Made by a program: the position numbers and the translations under genes
Virus record (IMG/VR): IMGVR_UViG_3300007523_000082
Location: 1-24,886 of that record
Length of the DNA stretch: 24,886 bases
Source: a virus
Direction: 5' to 3' (one strand)
Shown: positions 6,911-15,112 of the stretch, one piece after another
Layout: each line of letters starts with the position of its first letter
Position numbering within the stretch: the first letter of the stretch is position 1
The notes under the pieces: generated by a model
Database searches by the model: none
Told to the model about the DNA's origin: nothing
The model's input: only the letters and a program-made list of their open reading frames with translations

Positions 6911-7901
6911 TTGTTCCCTGTCTTCCTTTCTTTCTTAATCTTATAGTAGATTTTGGAATATTTGTAATGTTGTGAATCTCTGTTACTGTTTTTTTATCTA
7001 ACAACAAACGATATATTTCTTCTTCTTTTTCTCTTGTTACTTTCTGCAACTTAATTCCTTTGCGAGCATTAGGATTCTTAAACATATCAGTGACGCCATT
7101 TTGATGCAATGCAAAGCGACTTACGCCAATCTCTTTTTCAATATCTTCCCATTTCTTTCCTTCAGCACGCAATATTTCTACCTTGGCAATAACATCTGGC
7201 GTAACAGTCCTATATGTCTCTCTTTTTACTTTGCCGCCATATTTGTTATCTTCAACTATAGTTTCTGTTCTACGAAGTTGCGTCTCACTGACTCCAGTTA
7301 TTTTGCAAATCTCAGCAACAGTATTGTTTTGATCTCTAAGTTCTTGAACTTGTTGCTTAACTTCTTCTGTAAGCTTGATCTCATTTCCTCTGCCTGTATT
7401 GTGATATAAATCATTTTGTTCAAGACATGAATAAACAGCAGATCGTGTGACACCTAATTTGATTGCAATAAAATTTTTGCTTTCTCCCTCATTGAACAAT
7501 TCAATAATTTTTGCATTGGTTCCTGTTGTCCAATAATTTTCAATGTTTTTAGTTTCTATTGTTTTTTTAATTGACTCTTGTGATAAAACTTGTTTTTCGT
7601 CAACAACTCTATTTAAGTTGTAACCATGTTCTCTTTCCCAAGATTTATAATATTCAATCCAATATCCTTCCTTTTCTAGTAACAAAGATATGTTGCATTC
7701 CTCAATCACAATAAATTCAAAATTGTTTTCCCCGTATTTATTCCATGCACTTTGCAGGTGCCTATTAAAATGAATGGAATGCCTTAATTGAACAAGATGG
7801 TTTTGAGACCATCTGTAATATACAGATTTAGAAGATCCAATATATCGCTTATTGTTTGTTTTGTTGATTATGGCATAAATGCCGCTAATGTTTTGTTTCA
7901 T
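6885..7901 (-). CDS. Free-standing GIY-YIG homing endonuclease with tandem HTH units
   Basis: A 338-aa protein from the ATG at 7901 (the frame also opens at a GTG at 7937 directly after the upstream stop). The N-terminal catalytic domain has GIY (residues 7-9), KRYIGSS (18-24), the likely catalytic Arg30 in YYRWSQNHL, and Glu78 in LLLEKEGYWI. The rest contains about four helix-turn-helix-like units, near 130-160, 176-211, 232-270 and 287-327, each with a pattern like GVSETQLRR, GVSRFALHQ or NIPKSTIRL. Role: site-specific nicking or cutting of intron- or gene-less alleles to spread its own gene. It shows no sign of decay. It sits with no gap after the 608-aa tail gene and overlaps the next gene. 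No good Shine-Dalgarno is seen. Confidence 0.88.
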   Translation of the reverse strand: MKQNISGIYAIINKTNNKRYIGSSKSVYYRWSQNHLVQLRHSIHFNRHLQSAWNKYGENNFEFIVIEECNISLLLEKEGYWIEYYKSWEREHGYNLNRVVDEKQVLSQESIKKTIETKNIENYWTTGTNAKIIELFNEGESKNFIAIKLGVTRSAVYSCLEQNDLYHNTGRGNEIKLTEEVKQQVQELRDQNNTVAEICKITGVSETQLRRTETIVEDNKYGGKVKRETYRTVTPDVIAKVEILRAEGKKWEDIEKEIGVSRFALHQNGVTDMFKNPNARKGIKLQKVTREKEEEIYRLLLDKKTVTEIHNITNIPKSTIRLRKKGRQGTNESQKTSH

Positions 7902-7937
7902 ACAAATATCATAGTACGCCTGCGTGAAAAATTGCAC

Positions 7938-9764
7938 TTAGCGGGTCTGACATGGCACGATCATAACGCATGAGCCATTAGCATTTTGCTGCATGATCTG
8001 ATCCATTGTGATTTTTAGTTCAATAGGAGCACCACGATAAACTACTTCTATTTCTGGCATTTTATCTGGAAATAAAAGTGGGATTCCGAAATTTTCTGGC
8101 ATAGAAATTGGAATTGAGATCGGACCTTCAAGAATGATTTTGTCTGGAAGGTTGCTTTCCAAAATTATCTTCTCTGGAATTGGTCTTGGTATTTCCAGAA
8201 TAATTCTTTCTGGCAAGGTGCTTTCTACTTTAAGAAATACTTCTGTATTGACCTGCACAGGAATTGGACCGCCTTTATAAACTAAGTCAAATTCTTCTGG
8301 CAACTCACTGCCATCCAATCTAATTGAAGTTGGAATGGGACTATCTGGTCCATAGATTTTAATATCAGGGATATAAACTTCACTTGAATCAATTTTGATC
8401 CTGTCAATCATGTTTGATGTGTCAATCATGATTTTGGGCATATCTGGTGCAATGATTCTAATCTCAGATGGCAATCCAACTGGTTCATATTCTACAGTCA
8501 TTGTTCCAGCAGCTTGGAATAAATCGGCAAACTCAGTGCCAAATTCATTAATGATAGATGGATCTGCGGCAAAACGACGAGGAGGTTTAACTTGTCTAGC
8601 CATTGTTAAAGCTACTTCCATGTTAGGAGGCATGCCCCAATCAACTTCTAATCTTGGCAAATCTGAAGAATCCAATGAAATGAAGATGTTTGATTGTGGA
8701 GGAACGATTACAATCGTTGGAGGAATTGGAGGATCAATTATGATTGTCGGAGGAATTGGAGGTTCAACCAAAATAATTGGAGGAATTGGAGGTCCAGTGA
8801 TTTCAATTGTGCTTGGAATGTTAATGTTACTAAATCCAGTAATTATAATTTGACTAAAGAAGTTTCCTTCAATTACAGAAGGAATTGGACCAATCTGACC
8901 TTCAATTGAAATACAAGGAACAACCAGTGGCGGAAGATTTATATCTGCTTCTGGAACAGTACATGGAACAAAAGTGAAGTCTGGGATTTCCGGTATTTCT
9001 GGCACAGGAACAATAAGCGTCATTCTGATTTGTGGTGGTGGTTCTGATGGTTCTTCACGTTCAATTGGCGTTTGAATTATTTGACATTTATCATTGGTAA
9101 CTGTAACAACAGGGTCTACAGTAGAATTTACAGCATATCTATGGCTTCCTTGGAATTCTGTTGTCGTGAAAGATCCATCTCCAAAATCAAGTCTATAACT
9201 GTTTGTGTTTCCTGTAATCTGTATTAGATATGTTGCTAATTTTCCAGTGATTGGACTGTCTTCAATAATATTGAATGTGAAATTGATATCAGGGCAATCA
9301 AAATCATCAAAAATCACCTCTAATGCTTCAAGGTTTCTAATTCTCCAATCCAATGTTGGTCTGCGAGGATCAAAATTGTAACCAATGAAATTTTCTGTTT
9401 TCAGAATAGCATTGACCATTTGATTATGGTGTTCTGCAACAACAAAGCTTCTTATCCAAGTTCCTCGTGTGTTGAATTTCGTGTGCTCTCCACCTAGATT
9501 TCTTGCACAATTCTTAAGCTTGTTGACCTTTCCTTCGCTATTTTTGCCAACCTCATCGTAATACAAAAGCTCTCCGTCAATATTCGCAAACCCATTGTTT
9601 GCCCAAATTTCAGGCTTATCTCCCACAACAGGAATGATGTCTATTTCTTGAGACCATGCAGAATTGTCTAAACACAGTTTTGTTTCAGTCGTGTTATAGA
9701 CCAAGAACAATGTGTAGTCATCATCTATGGCACGAGGGAATTGCGTCGAAGGAGGAAAAACCAT
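7938..9764 (-). CDS. Large tail/baseplate protein: A-[ED]-HHN domain, PKD-like domain, Pro-rich beta repeats
   Basis: A 608-aa protein. Residues 10-130 share a domain with the next two upstream genes, ending in SFVVAEHHNQMVNAIL (106-121). A degenerate PKD-like domain follows, with LDFGDGSF near 192-199. From about 240 the protein is Pro- and Ile-rich: three ten-residue repeats PPIPPTIIID-like (about 325-354), then a long run of short strands separated by Pro, Asp and Gly up to PCQTR. This resembles an extended beta-repeat rod or spike, not a known enzyme. Predicted to be a virion component attached to the baseplate through the N-terminal domain (inference). The ATG has AAGGGCAAAAT before it. 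A 120-base gap separates it from the 757-aa gene. Confidence 0.83.
   Translation of the reverse strand: MVFPPSTQFPRAIDDDYTLFLVYNTTETKLCLDNSAWSQEIDIIPVVGDKPEIWANNGFANIDGELLYYDEVGKNSEGKVNKLKNCARNLGGEHTKFNTRGTWIRSFVVAEHHNQMVNAILKTENFIGYNFDPRRPTLDWRIRNLEALEVIFDDFDCPDINFTFNIIEDSPITGKLATYLIQITGNTNSYRLDFGDGSFTTTEFQGSHRYAVNSTVDPVVTVTNDKCQIIQTPIEREEPSEPPPQIRMTLIVPVPEIPEIPDFTFVPCTVPEADINLPPLVVPCISIEGQIGPIPSVIEGNFFSQIIITGFSNINIPSTIEITGPPIPPIILVEPPIPPTIIIDPPIPPTIVIVPPQSNIFISLDSSDLPRLEVDWGMPPNMEVALTMARQVKPPRRFAADPSIINEFGTEFADLFQAAGTMTVEYEPVGLPSEIRIIAPDMPKIMIDTSNMIDRIKIDSSEVYIPDIKIYGPDSPIPTSIRLDGSELPEEFDLVYKGGPIPVQVNTEVFLKVESTLPERIILEIPRPIPEKIILESNLPDKIILEGPISIPISMPENFGIPLLFPDKMPEIEVVYRGAPIELKITMDQIMQQNANGSCVMIVPCQTR
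8719..8792. repeat. 30-bp-period repeat encoding PPIPP units
   Basis: On the plus strand GGAGGAATTGGAGG begins at 8719, 8749 and 8779, giving exact 30-base spacing with variable bases between. On the coding (minus) strand each unit reads Pro-Pro-Ile-Pro-Pro plus about five mostly hydrophobic residues. The period keeps the reading frame. Confidence 0.9.
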
Positions 9765-9884
9765 ATTTTGCCCTTGAAATACGAGGAATTATCTAGTATA
9801 TATGTTTTTATTAAAGAAAGTCATGGTGTATGGTAGATCTTGGATATCGTAGATTACACCTTTTGTTGCAATTGATGAATCTGG
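9765..9884 (-). promoter_or_regulatory. 120-bp intergenic gap with possible promoter
   Basis: This is one of the longer gaps in the tail block. On the minus strand TATATACT lies near 9795-9802, about 30 bases before the ATG at 9764, within an AT-rich stretch. No good -35 is seen. A weak inverted repeat (GGTGTA at 9825-9830 with TACACC at 9855-9860) sits between it and the 757-aa gene and could be a poor terminator. Only the gap itself is certain. Confidence 0.25.
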
Positions 9885-12158
9885 TTAATTAATCCCAGCC
9901 ACCCATTGTTCCCCTTCTGGACGAGGTGCCAACAATTTGAAGCTTAGGTCGATTTCACTAAATTTTACAAATGCGTTTTCACTATAGTCAAAACTCAAAT
10001 ACGCTCTATGGTCACTGTCCGAAGCAACAAGAAACGTGTTTGACGAATTGTCAAATCCTTGAACACTTGTGTCTTGCAACTTTCTGTAAAGCAAAGAATT
10101 TACTCCGGGTCCACCAGTTGACCAAGCTGTTGCAGTATCATCAAATTTAGAGATAGACCCTGTATTGTTCAAAAGGTATATACCCGTGCTCAAGTTTGTT
10201 AATTGTCCTTCTATTTTGGTCGGACCTTGAATATCTTGCATCTTTCTTATAGATGTGAAAGGATTAGACACAGAACCTTCTGTTCTGTAAAAATTCTTAA
10301 TTCTAAAAAATGGTCCAACTCCGTCATTTCTTGCGAAATATCCTGTACTATCTTTCCAAGCACTTCTATAGACGCTGAAATGTCCGTATGTGTTATCTCC
10401 ACTGCCATCATAAACTGCTGGATTAGAATTCAATTCTGCGGCACCATTGAAATAATTGCTGTCAGAAAATGTCGTGCTTGATGTTGTTAATCCAGACAAT
10501 TCTAATGCTGTTTTTGATGTGTTTGTATATGAAGTGAAAGGAAGTCTTGTTGGAGTGTCTCCAAAGGCAAAATAAGAAATTGATGGAGAATTTACATTAA
10601 GCCAATTCCACTGTCTTGTAATTGAAGGTTTTGTTATATAAGTTCCAAGGAATCCGTTAAATTCTCTTACATTTATCACTTCGCTCGACACTGGATCTAA
10701 TTCATTTCGTCCTCCAGCCCAATAAAGCATAGCTGTTCCGCCTTGACCAGAAGCCAATGTTCCTCTTGCTGCAAAACCAGTATTTCTCTTAAATTCAGAA
10801 ATTTGTTTGTTAGATTGTGGCAAGGACATCAAAAAGTCGTCATTTCTAGTAACCGCCAAATTGTTTGAAGAATTGATTTTGAATGTTTCGCTAATTAAAC
10901 CATATTCATATGATTTTACAGTGTTTGCATCGCTAAACACCCATAGCCACAAATTATAGTTTTCAACAATATCAACAGATTCGTTGTAAGTTGTTATTCT
11001 GTAAGCTTTAAATTCTGTATCTACTCTTAGTTTTATGTCGTAGATTCCGCCGATGCTATAAGATGCTTTGGTATTGGGAGAACTTGGATGCAATAAATCA
11101 TCTCCTAAAAGCCAATTGTATGAAATTATAGGATCAATAGGAATGTTTGAATCATTAAGTTGTTCTCCAGAATATGAGTATCCTAGATTTGATGGATTTT
11201 CTCCAGAAGGAAGTTCAATGTGAATTAATGTGTTGATTGGAGAACGAATCTTCGGAGTTGTTTCAAATGGACCATCTGGTGGAACACCGGGTTCCACTTG
11301 TTGATTTGATGTGTTTTCAATAAATCGAATGATAGCGTTATCTGGTGCTTTGACTCTGGCATTGATTAATTTTGGAATAACAATGACATCAGAGCCAAAT
11401 CCGTTTTCCACAGTCAACTTTACGTCATAGATTCCCGGCTCTTGGTAACATTTTTTTATGGTTCCGCCGTCTTTGTCTCTTACGATTACATTGACTGCAC
11501 TTTCTGGAACCATACTTGTTTCGCTAATTAGCGAAACAATTGAATTTGTGTTGTCACCAAAATCCCAAGTTAATTTTACTTCACCGGCATCACCATCTGT
11601 TCCGAGTCTAAAACTTAAGTCTTTGAATGTGACACAAAAAGGAACATTTCCAATTTTCTTATCTGCTGAAAACCAAGCTTTTGGCTGTAAAACTAATCTT
11701 CTAAGAAAGTTGATTCTTCCTTCTAGTGTTGGTCCGAATGGTTCTTTGTCTTCCGTTCCTTTAACGCCGCAAAATTCTTGTATAGAAATTAAAGTGTCTT
11801 TAAGATTGTTGTGATGGTCAGCCATCACATTAACAGTTATGTTTGTGATTCTTTTAATCTTTGGCACATCTGCAAATCCTTCTAATATTGTTAAATTAGA
11901 AAATACAATCGTTTCCGAATCAAATGATTCGTAATAGAAAGATATTGCTCTGTTTTTTAAATCACTGCATTGCTCTGTCAATGTGATTTGTCCAGTTGGA
12001 GGAATTCTTGATACAACCAAGAAGTCTCCTTCTGCGTAAATCACATTATCTCTGGGATTGTAATCAACAGAAAGTCTTAATCTAAGAGAATCATGTACCA
12101 AGTACAGATTGTTATCTGAATCAAAGCTTTCTGGATAAAGAGGTACTTCTGGTATCAT
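9885..12158 (-). CDS. Large tail protein with PKD domains, possible fibre or receptor-binding part
   Basis: A 757-aa protein. The N-terminal domain is shared with its two neighbours and ends in NVMADHHNNLKDTLISI (about residues 110-126). A PKD domain follows (about 160-268) with LTWDFGDNTN at 196-205 and YDVKLTVENGFG. A second, weaker PKD-like unit has YNWLLGDD (347-354) and GGIYDIKLRVD. The C-terminal 350 residues are Ser/Thr/Asn-rich with repeated short strands and Gly turns, such as FNGFLGTYITKPSITRQW and TGIYLLNNTGSISKFD, compatible with a beta-propeller or fibre-like fold. PKD and similar Ig-like domains on phage virions often help adsorption. The ATG follows AAGGAAATC and starts 7 bases after the 342-aa gene, so they share a message. 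Confidence 0.85.
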   Translation of the reverse strand: MIPEVPLYPESFDSDNNLYLVHDSLRLRLSVDYNPRDNVIYAEGDFLVVSRIPPTGQITLTEQCSDLKNRAISFYYESFDSETIVFSNLTILEGFADVPKIKRITNITVNVMADHHNNLKDTLISIQEFCGVKGTEDKEPFGPTLEGRINFLRRLVLQPKAWFSADKKIGNVPFCVTFKDLSFRLGTDGDAGEVKLTWDFGDNTNSIVSLISETSMVPESAVNVIVRDKDGGTIKKCYQEPGIYDVKLTVENGFGSDVIVIPKLINARVKAPDNAIIRFIENTSNQQVEPGVPPDGPFETTPKIRSPINTLIHIELPSGENPSNLGYSYSGEQLNDSNIPIDPIISYNWLLGDDLLHPSSPNTKASYSIGGIYDIKLRVDTEFKAYRITTYNESVDIVENYNLWLWVFSDANTVKSYEYGLISETFKINSSNNLAVTRNDDFLMSLPQSNKQISEFKRNTGFAARGTLASGQGGTAMLYWAGGRNELDPVSSEVINVREFNGFLGTYITKPSITRQWNWLNVNSPSISYFAFGDTPTRLPFTSYTNTSKTALELSGLTTSSTTFSDSNYFNGAAELNSNPAVYDGSGDNTYGHFSVYRSAWKDSTGYFARNDGVGPFFRIKNFYRTEGSVSNPFTSIRKMQDIQGPTKIEGQLTNLSTGIYLLNNTGSISKFDDTATAWSTGGPGVNSLLYRKLQDTSVQGFDNSSNTFLVASDSDHRAYLSFDYSENAFVKFSEIDLSFKLLAPRPEGEQWVAGIN

Positions 12159-12165
12159 GATTTCC

Positions 12166-13194
12166 TTACATTACCAATAATGGATTTGACAGTTGATATT
12201 TTTTGAGTGTTCCGTTACTAAATTGTACCAGTTCTGTAACAATGTAACTTCCCGGAAGACTATAGATGTGGTTCATTTGATGAATATCTGGATCTTGTTG
12301 AGTAAATGTTTCTCCATCTCCAAATATCCAGTTTCTTTGGACAATGTCGCCATCCGTTTGATCTACAAATATAAACTCCTTTGGATCAACACTGTTCTCT
12401 GTTGCATACTCAACAGAATATGGCAAATCAATCGAATCAACATAAAAAAATGGTGATGATTCTTCTTTGTCTACAGTAATGTAGTTGGTTTTTGTAACGA
12501 TCCCTTGAGCACCCGTTGTTGTAACTACATTTAACTTTACTGTATATTTCCCTTCGGAAACATATGTGTGCGTAGGACTTTTTTCCAAGGATGTTCCGCC
12601 GTCTCCAAAATCCCATAAAAATCTAGCAACATGTCCTGTTGTGAAATTTTGGAATCTAACCTCAAGAGAAGGTGCCCCTTTGATTGGAGACGCTCTAAAC
12701 AATGGCTTCGGAGCCAAAAATCTAATTTCTTGCTTTTTCAATATACCATTTAAAGATTCTGGTTCTGGAAAGTTTTTAACCCCGAGATCAACTTCGATGT
12801 TAAGTATCGCATCTTTTATAGCATTGTGATGTTCTGCTACGACAGAATTAGAAACCCAACTTTTTACTGCTGGCCAAAAATTTATTTTTGATCCAGCATA
12901 GCCTCTTTTAAGTTGTTGAAATGTATTGCTTGTTTTCTTATTGTAGTAAATCAATTCGTATTCGCCAGCTTCTCCCGGAAGAGGACCAATTCTTAATTCT
13001 CCTTTATCTGGGAACAATGATGTGTCTTCAACAATGATTGTTTTTCCGTTGTAAGTCAAAGTTTGTTTAAGTGAAACAAAAGAATTGTTTGTTGCTTCAA
13101 ACAATATATGCTTGTCATCAAGGGCTTCTGGGAACAAACTCAAGTCGCCAGTTCTATAAGCGTCGTCAAGTGAAGATATACGATCTATGAACAT
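12166..13194 (-). CDS. PKD-domain tail/baseplate protein
   Basis: A 342-aa protein and the clearest example of this three-gene paralogous set. Residues 25-140 are the shared N-terminal domain: strands, a GELRIGP segment, YYNKKTS, LKRGYAGS, then SVVAEHHNAIKDAIL (117-131). Two PKD domains make up the rest: one at about 163-241 with FLWDFGDGGTS (192-202) and YTVKLNVVT, and a second at about 270-330 with NWIFGDGETF (288-297) and GSYIVTELVQF. It lacks the long C-terminal extensions of its two neighbours, so it may be the simplest version. Likely secreted only as part of the virion; no signal peptide. A Shine-Dalgarno AAGG lies about 8 bases before the ATG. Confidence 0.86.
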   Translation of the reverse strand: MFIDRISSLDDAYRTGDLSLFPEALDDKHILFEATNNSFVSLKQTLTYNGKTIIVEDTSLFPDKGELRIGPLPGEAGEYELIYYNKKTSNTFQQLKRGYAGSKINFWPAVKSWVSNSVVAEHHNAIKDAILNIEVDLGVKNFPEPESLNGILKKQEIRFLAPKPLFRASPIKGAPSLEVRFQNFTTGHVARFLWDFGDGGTSLEKSPTHTYVSEGKYTVKLNVVTTTGAQGIVTKTNYITVDKEESSPFFYVDSIDLPYSVEYATENSVDPKEFIFVDQTDGDIVQRNWIFGDGETFTQQDPDIHQMNHIYSLPGSYIVTELVQFSNGTLKKYQLSNPLLVM

Positions 13195-13234
13195 GTTTCT
13201 ACCTTTTTTAAATTCTCATTTTTATCTGTCATTT

Positions 13235-13942
13235 TTATCCTGCTACTTTTGCTTTTGTTTCTACTTGTGGCGGTTTTGCTTGTTCAATCATTTTCTTTTG
13301 AATGTTATCAATTAATTTTACGACATGCTGTTTTACAGTAGAATCGTCTCCAAGACACAATACTGTTCTGACAAATTCTGGCTCTAATGGACGTTGTAAA
13401 ATTACTCTTAAATTGAATTCCTCAAGTAGCTTTTCATTCCACATCTCCCTTTGAGCTTCGTCATCGTCCAAAGGTTTTATTTTTTCGTAATTATTAACAA
13501 TCTTGTCATAAGCAGAAGCCAAAAAAGATAATTCTTCAAGAACACATCTAAGTTTTTTATTAACTTTTCTGGCCGATAAAATGAGGGATTCTTTGTCACG
13601 TTGCATCTTTCTTATATTTATCTCATACTCCTGAGAATTTAAGTCTGTATATTCATTCTTGTCTTTTGCTTCTGATCTAAGAACCCTGTTTTGTCGTTCA
13701 ATTCTGATATCAAACAATTCAAGATTGTCTTCAGCATCTTCAAGCTGTTTTCTGTAAGAATCAACAGTTTCAACTCTAGCTTGCATTTCCCTGACAATTT
13801 GCCATAATTGAGCTTGAGCAGTTGGCTCTTTGCCAATTACGAATTTTTCGAGCTGAAAGAATGTGTGGCGATCTGGAAGATCGACTTTGTTTAAAATCAT
13901 TTCGATTTTTTCAATAAGTTCGGTTGACAAATTTACCTCCAT
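13235..13942 (-). CDS. Coiled-coil protein of the tail module
   Basis: A 235-aa protein, not recognised. Residues about 45-150 are strongly helical with heptad-like hydrophobics and many Glu, Lys, Arg and Gln (for example LWQIVREMQARVETVDSYRK), predicting a long coiled coil. The N-terminus is short and helical; the C-terminus (EFVRTVLCLGDDSTVKQHVV) looks like a small folded helical domain followed by a charged Pro/Lys tail. It has no membrane segment. As the first minus-strand gene after the plus-strand deoxyribosyltransferase-like gene, it heads the PKD-protein operon and may be an assembly chaperone or a structural linker for those proteins (inference). Confidence 0.78.
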   Translation of the reverse strand: MEVNLSTELIEKIEMILNKVDLPDRHTFFQLEKFVIGKEPTAQAQLWQIVREMQARVETVDSYRKQLEDAEDNLELFDIRIERQNRVLRSEAKDKNEYTDLNSQEYEINIRKMQRDKESLILSARKVNKKLRCVLEELSFLASAYDKIVNNYEKIKPLDDDEAQREMWNEKLLEEFNLRVILQRPLEPEFVRTVLCLGDDSTVKQHVVKLIDNIQKKMIEQAKPPQVETKAKVAG

Positions 13943-14149
13943 ATGTTTGTTTAATATAGTTATGTTGCGAAGAGTTGCTCAGTTTTTGGCTAAAAAGAAA
14001 AGTTTGATATTAAATCTCACATGAAAAATTACAGTGGGTTATAAAAATTTGATTATTGATCTTGATTCAAGAAAATAATTTGTTAGTCTGATTAAAGACG
14101 ATTTTCTAGATTGCATGAGATACAAAGTAACTTTTAGGGAATATTACAC
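13943..14149. promoter_or_regulatory. Divergent intergenic region
   Basis: About 207 bases separate two divergent genes, so promoters for both strands are expected here. Candidates are weak: on the minus strand TATATT at 13953-13958 is only about 11 bases before the ATG; on the plus strand several TTGATT/TTGATC hexamers (about 14048-14075) lack a clear -10 partner. A Shine-Dalgarno-like AGGGA lies before the plus-strand ATG at 14150. No RNA gene is recognised. Confidence 0.4.
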
Positions 14150-14749
14150 ATGGGTAAATTAGATTGTGCTTGTGGGTATTTGAGCGGAGCAATGGAAAAC
14201 GTGGCAGATCACGGCGTCGAGTGGAGAAGGAAGTTTGTTAAGCTCATTGCAGAATCTGGTCTTAAAATTGACTTGATCGATCCGACTGATAAGCCGGGCG
14301 GCTATGATATCAAAATCGGAGAAAACAAAGCTTACCAAGAAACACTTCAAAAAGAAGGTCGTTGGGAAGAGCTTCGTCAGTATGTCAAACAATATCGGAG
14401 ATACGATTTAAGGTTTGTGGACATTTCCGATTTTTTGGTTGTTGTTGTAGATACAAAAGTTCCACAATGGGGAACCTCAAATGAGGTTTATACTGCTGAA
14501 CAACAACATAAACCAATGTTTTTCATATGTGATGGTGGTTTGGCAAAATTTCCAAGATGGCTGTTTGATGTTGCAGATCTTGATGATCCTATCAAAAACA
14601 AGAGATGCAATGTGTTTCAGTCTGTAGAAGAAGTCGTTGCAGAACTGGTGTCTTTAGATACTGGAGTGAATCCACTGAGTGATGAATGGGTTTTGGTTAG
14701 AAAGAATCTGGAAATTCAACGTTTAAAAACCATATCGACGCCAATCTAA
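14150..14749 (+). CDS. Nucleoside 2-deoxyribosyltransferase-like protein
   Basis: A 199-aa protein with the layout of the nucleoside 2-deoxyribosyltransferase superfamily. A first strand and loop YLSGAME (residues 10-16) is followed by HGVEWRRKF (21-29); the strand DISDFLVVVVD (91-101) has the expected acidic residues; and WGTSNEVYTAEQQHKPMFFI (107-126) matches the G-T-x-x-E segment with the likely catalytic Glu112. Family activity is transfer or hydrolysis of the deoxyribose-base bond in nucleosides or nucleotides, used in salvage or modified-nucleotide metabolism; the substrate cannot be told. It lies opposite to the tail genes and its last 27 bases overlap the convergent 106-aa gene. It probably belongs to an earlier-expressed metabolic set placed inside the tail block. 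Confidence 0.85.
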   Translation: MGKLDCACGYLSGAMENVADHGVEWRRKFVKLIAESGLKIDLIDPTDKPGGYDIKIGENKAYQETLQKEGRWEELRQYVKQYRRYDLRFVDISDFLVVVVDTKVPQWGTSNEVYTAEQQHKPMFFICDGGLAKFPRWLFDVADLDDPIKNKRCNVFQSVEEVVAELVSLDTGVNPLSDEWVLVRKNLEIQRLKTISTPI

Positions 14750-15043
14750 AATTTGTTCTATCTTCTTGATTTTTGGAATTTTAATTGAGGCAAATAAGGG
14801 AAATGATCGGAAATTCATCTCTAAAATTATAAAACCATCTAATTCACGCCAATTAATCAAATTTAAAACAGCGTTATTAATGGTTTGATTGCTTATTTTA
14901 ATAGTAACAGGTTTGAAATTATTGTTTGTAATAGATTGATTTACAAATTGCATCCAATCAGTAAATTGAGTTTGTTGTACTTTGTCAAATCTGCCGTCAG
15001 TTTCATATTGTACTGAAATGTTTAGAGCAAACGCATTAGTCAA
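14723..15043 (-). CDS. Small tail-module protein with disputed 5' end
   Basis: A 106-aa frame read from a TTG at 15043 that has no Shine-Dalgarno. It is not recognised. It contains FALNISVQYETDGRFDKV, a central Asn-rich region, and a well-structured C-terminus ending KKIEQILDWRRYGF. Coding sequence seems to continue upstream of the TTG (DENENYILTNAF) until a TAG, but without any ATG; the only nearby ATG (15101) is in another frame and is described separately. The gene therefore either uses a poor TTG start or has lost its N-terminus by a frame shift. Its 3' end overlaps the convergent plus-strand gene by 27 bases. Confidence 0.6.
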   Translation of the reverse strand: MTNAFALNISVQYETDGRFDKVQQTQFTDWMQFVNQSITNNNFKPVTIKISNQTINNAVLNLINWRELDGFIILEMNFRSFPLFASIKIPKIKKIEQILDWRRYGF

Positions 15044-15059
15044 AATATAATTTTCATTT

Positions 15060-15101
15060 TCATCTAATGTCTACCGTCCATCCTTGAGCGATTGTTGTCA
15101 T
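15060..15101 (-). other. Short out-of-frame segment that could be the lost N-terminus of the 106-aa gene
   Basis: From an ATG at 15101 the minus strand reads MTTIAQGWTVDIR and then TGA (15060-15062). One frame over, and overlapping this stop, coding-like sequence DENENYILTNAF runs straight into the 106-aa protein. Joined by a +1 shift near 15060-15068, the two give one smooth N-terminus. A weak AGAAAGAAA precedes the ATG. Confidence 0.4.
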
Positions 15102-15112
15102 GCAATTTCTTT

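Noticed and set aside
8395-8853. A 152-aa plus-strand ORF rich in Gly and Ile (IVGGIGGS repeats)
   Set aside because: It is antisense to the PPIPP repeats of the 608-aa tail protein; the repeat alone keeps the frame open.
13951-13985. TATATT box as promoter for the coiled-coil gene
   Set aside because: It is only about 11 bases from the start codon, leaving almost no leader, and its -35 match is poor.
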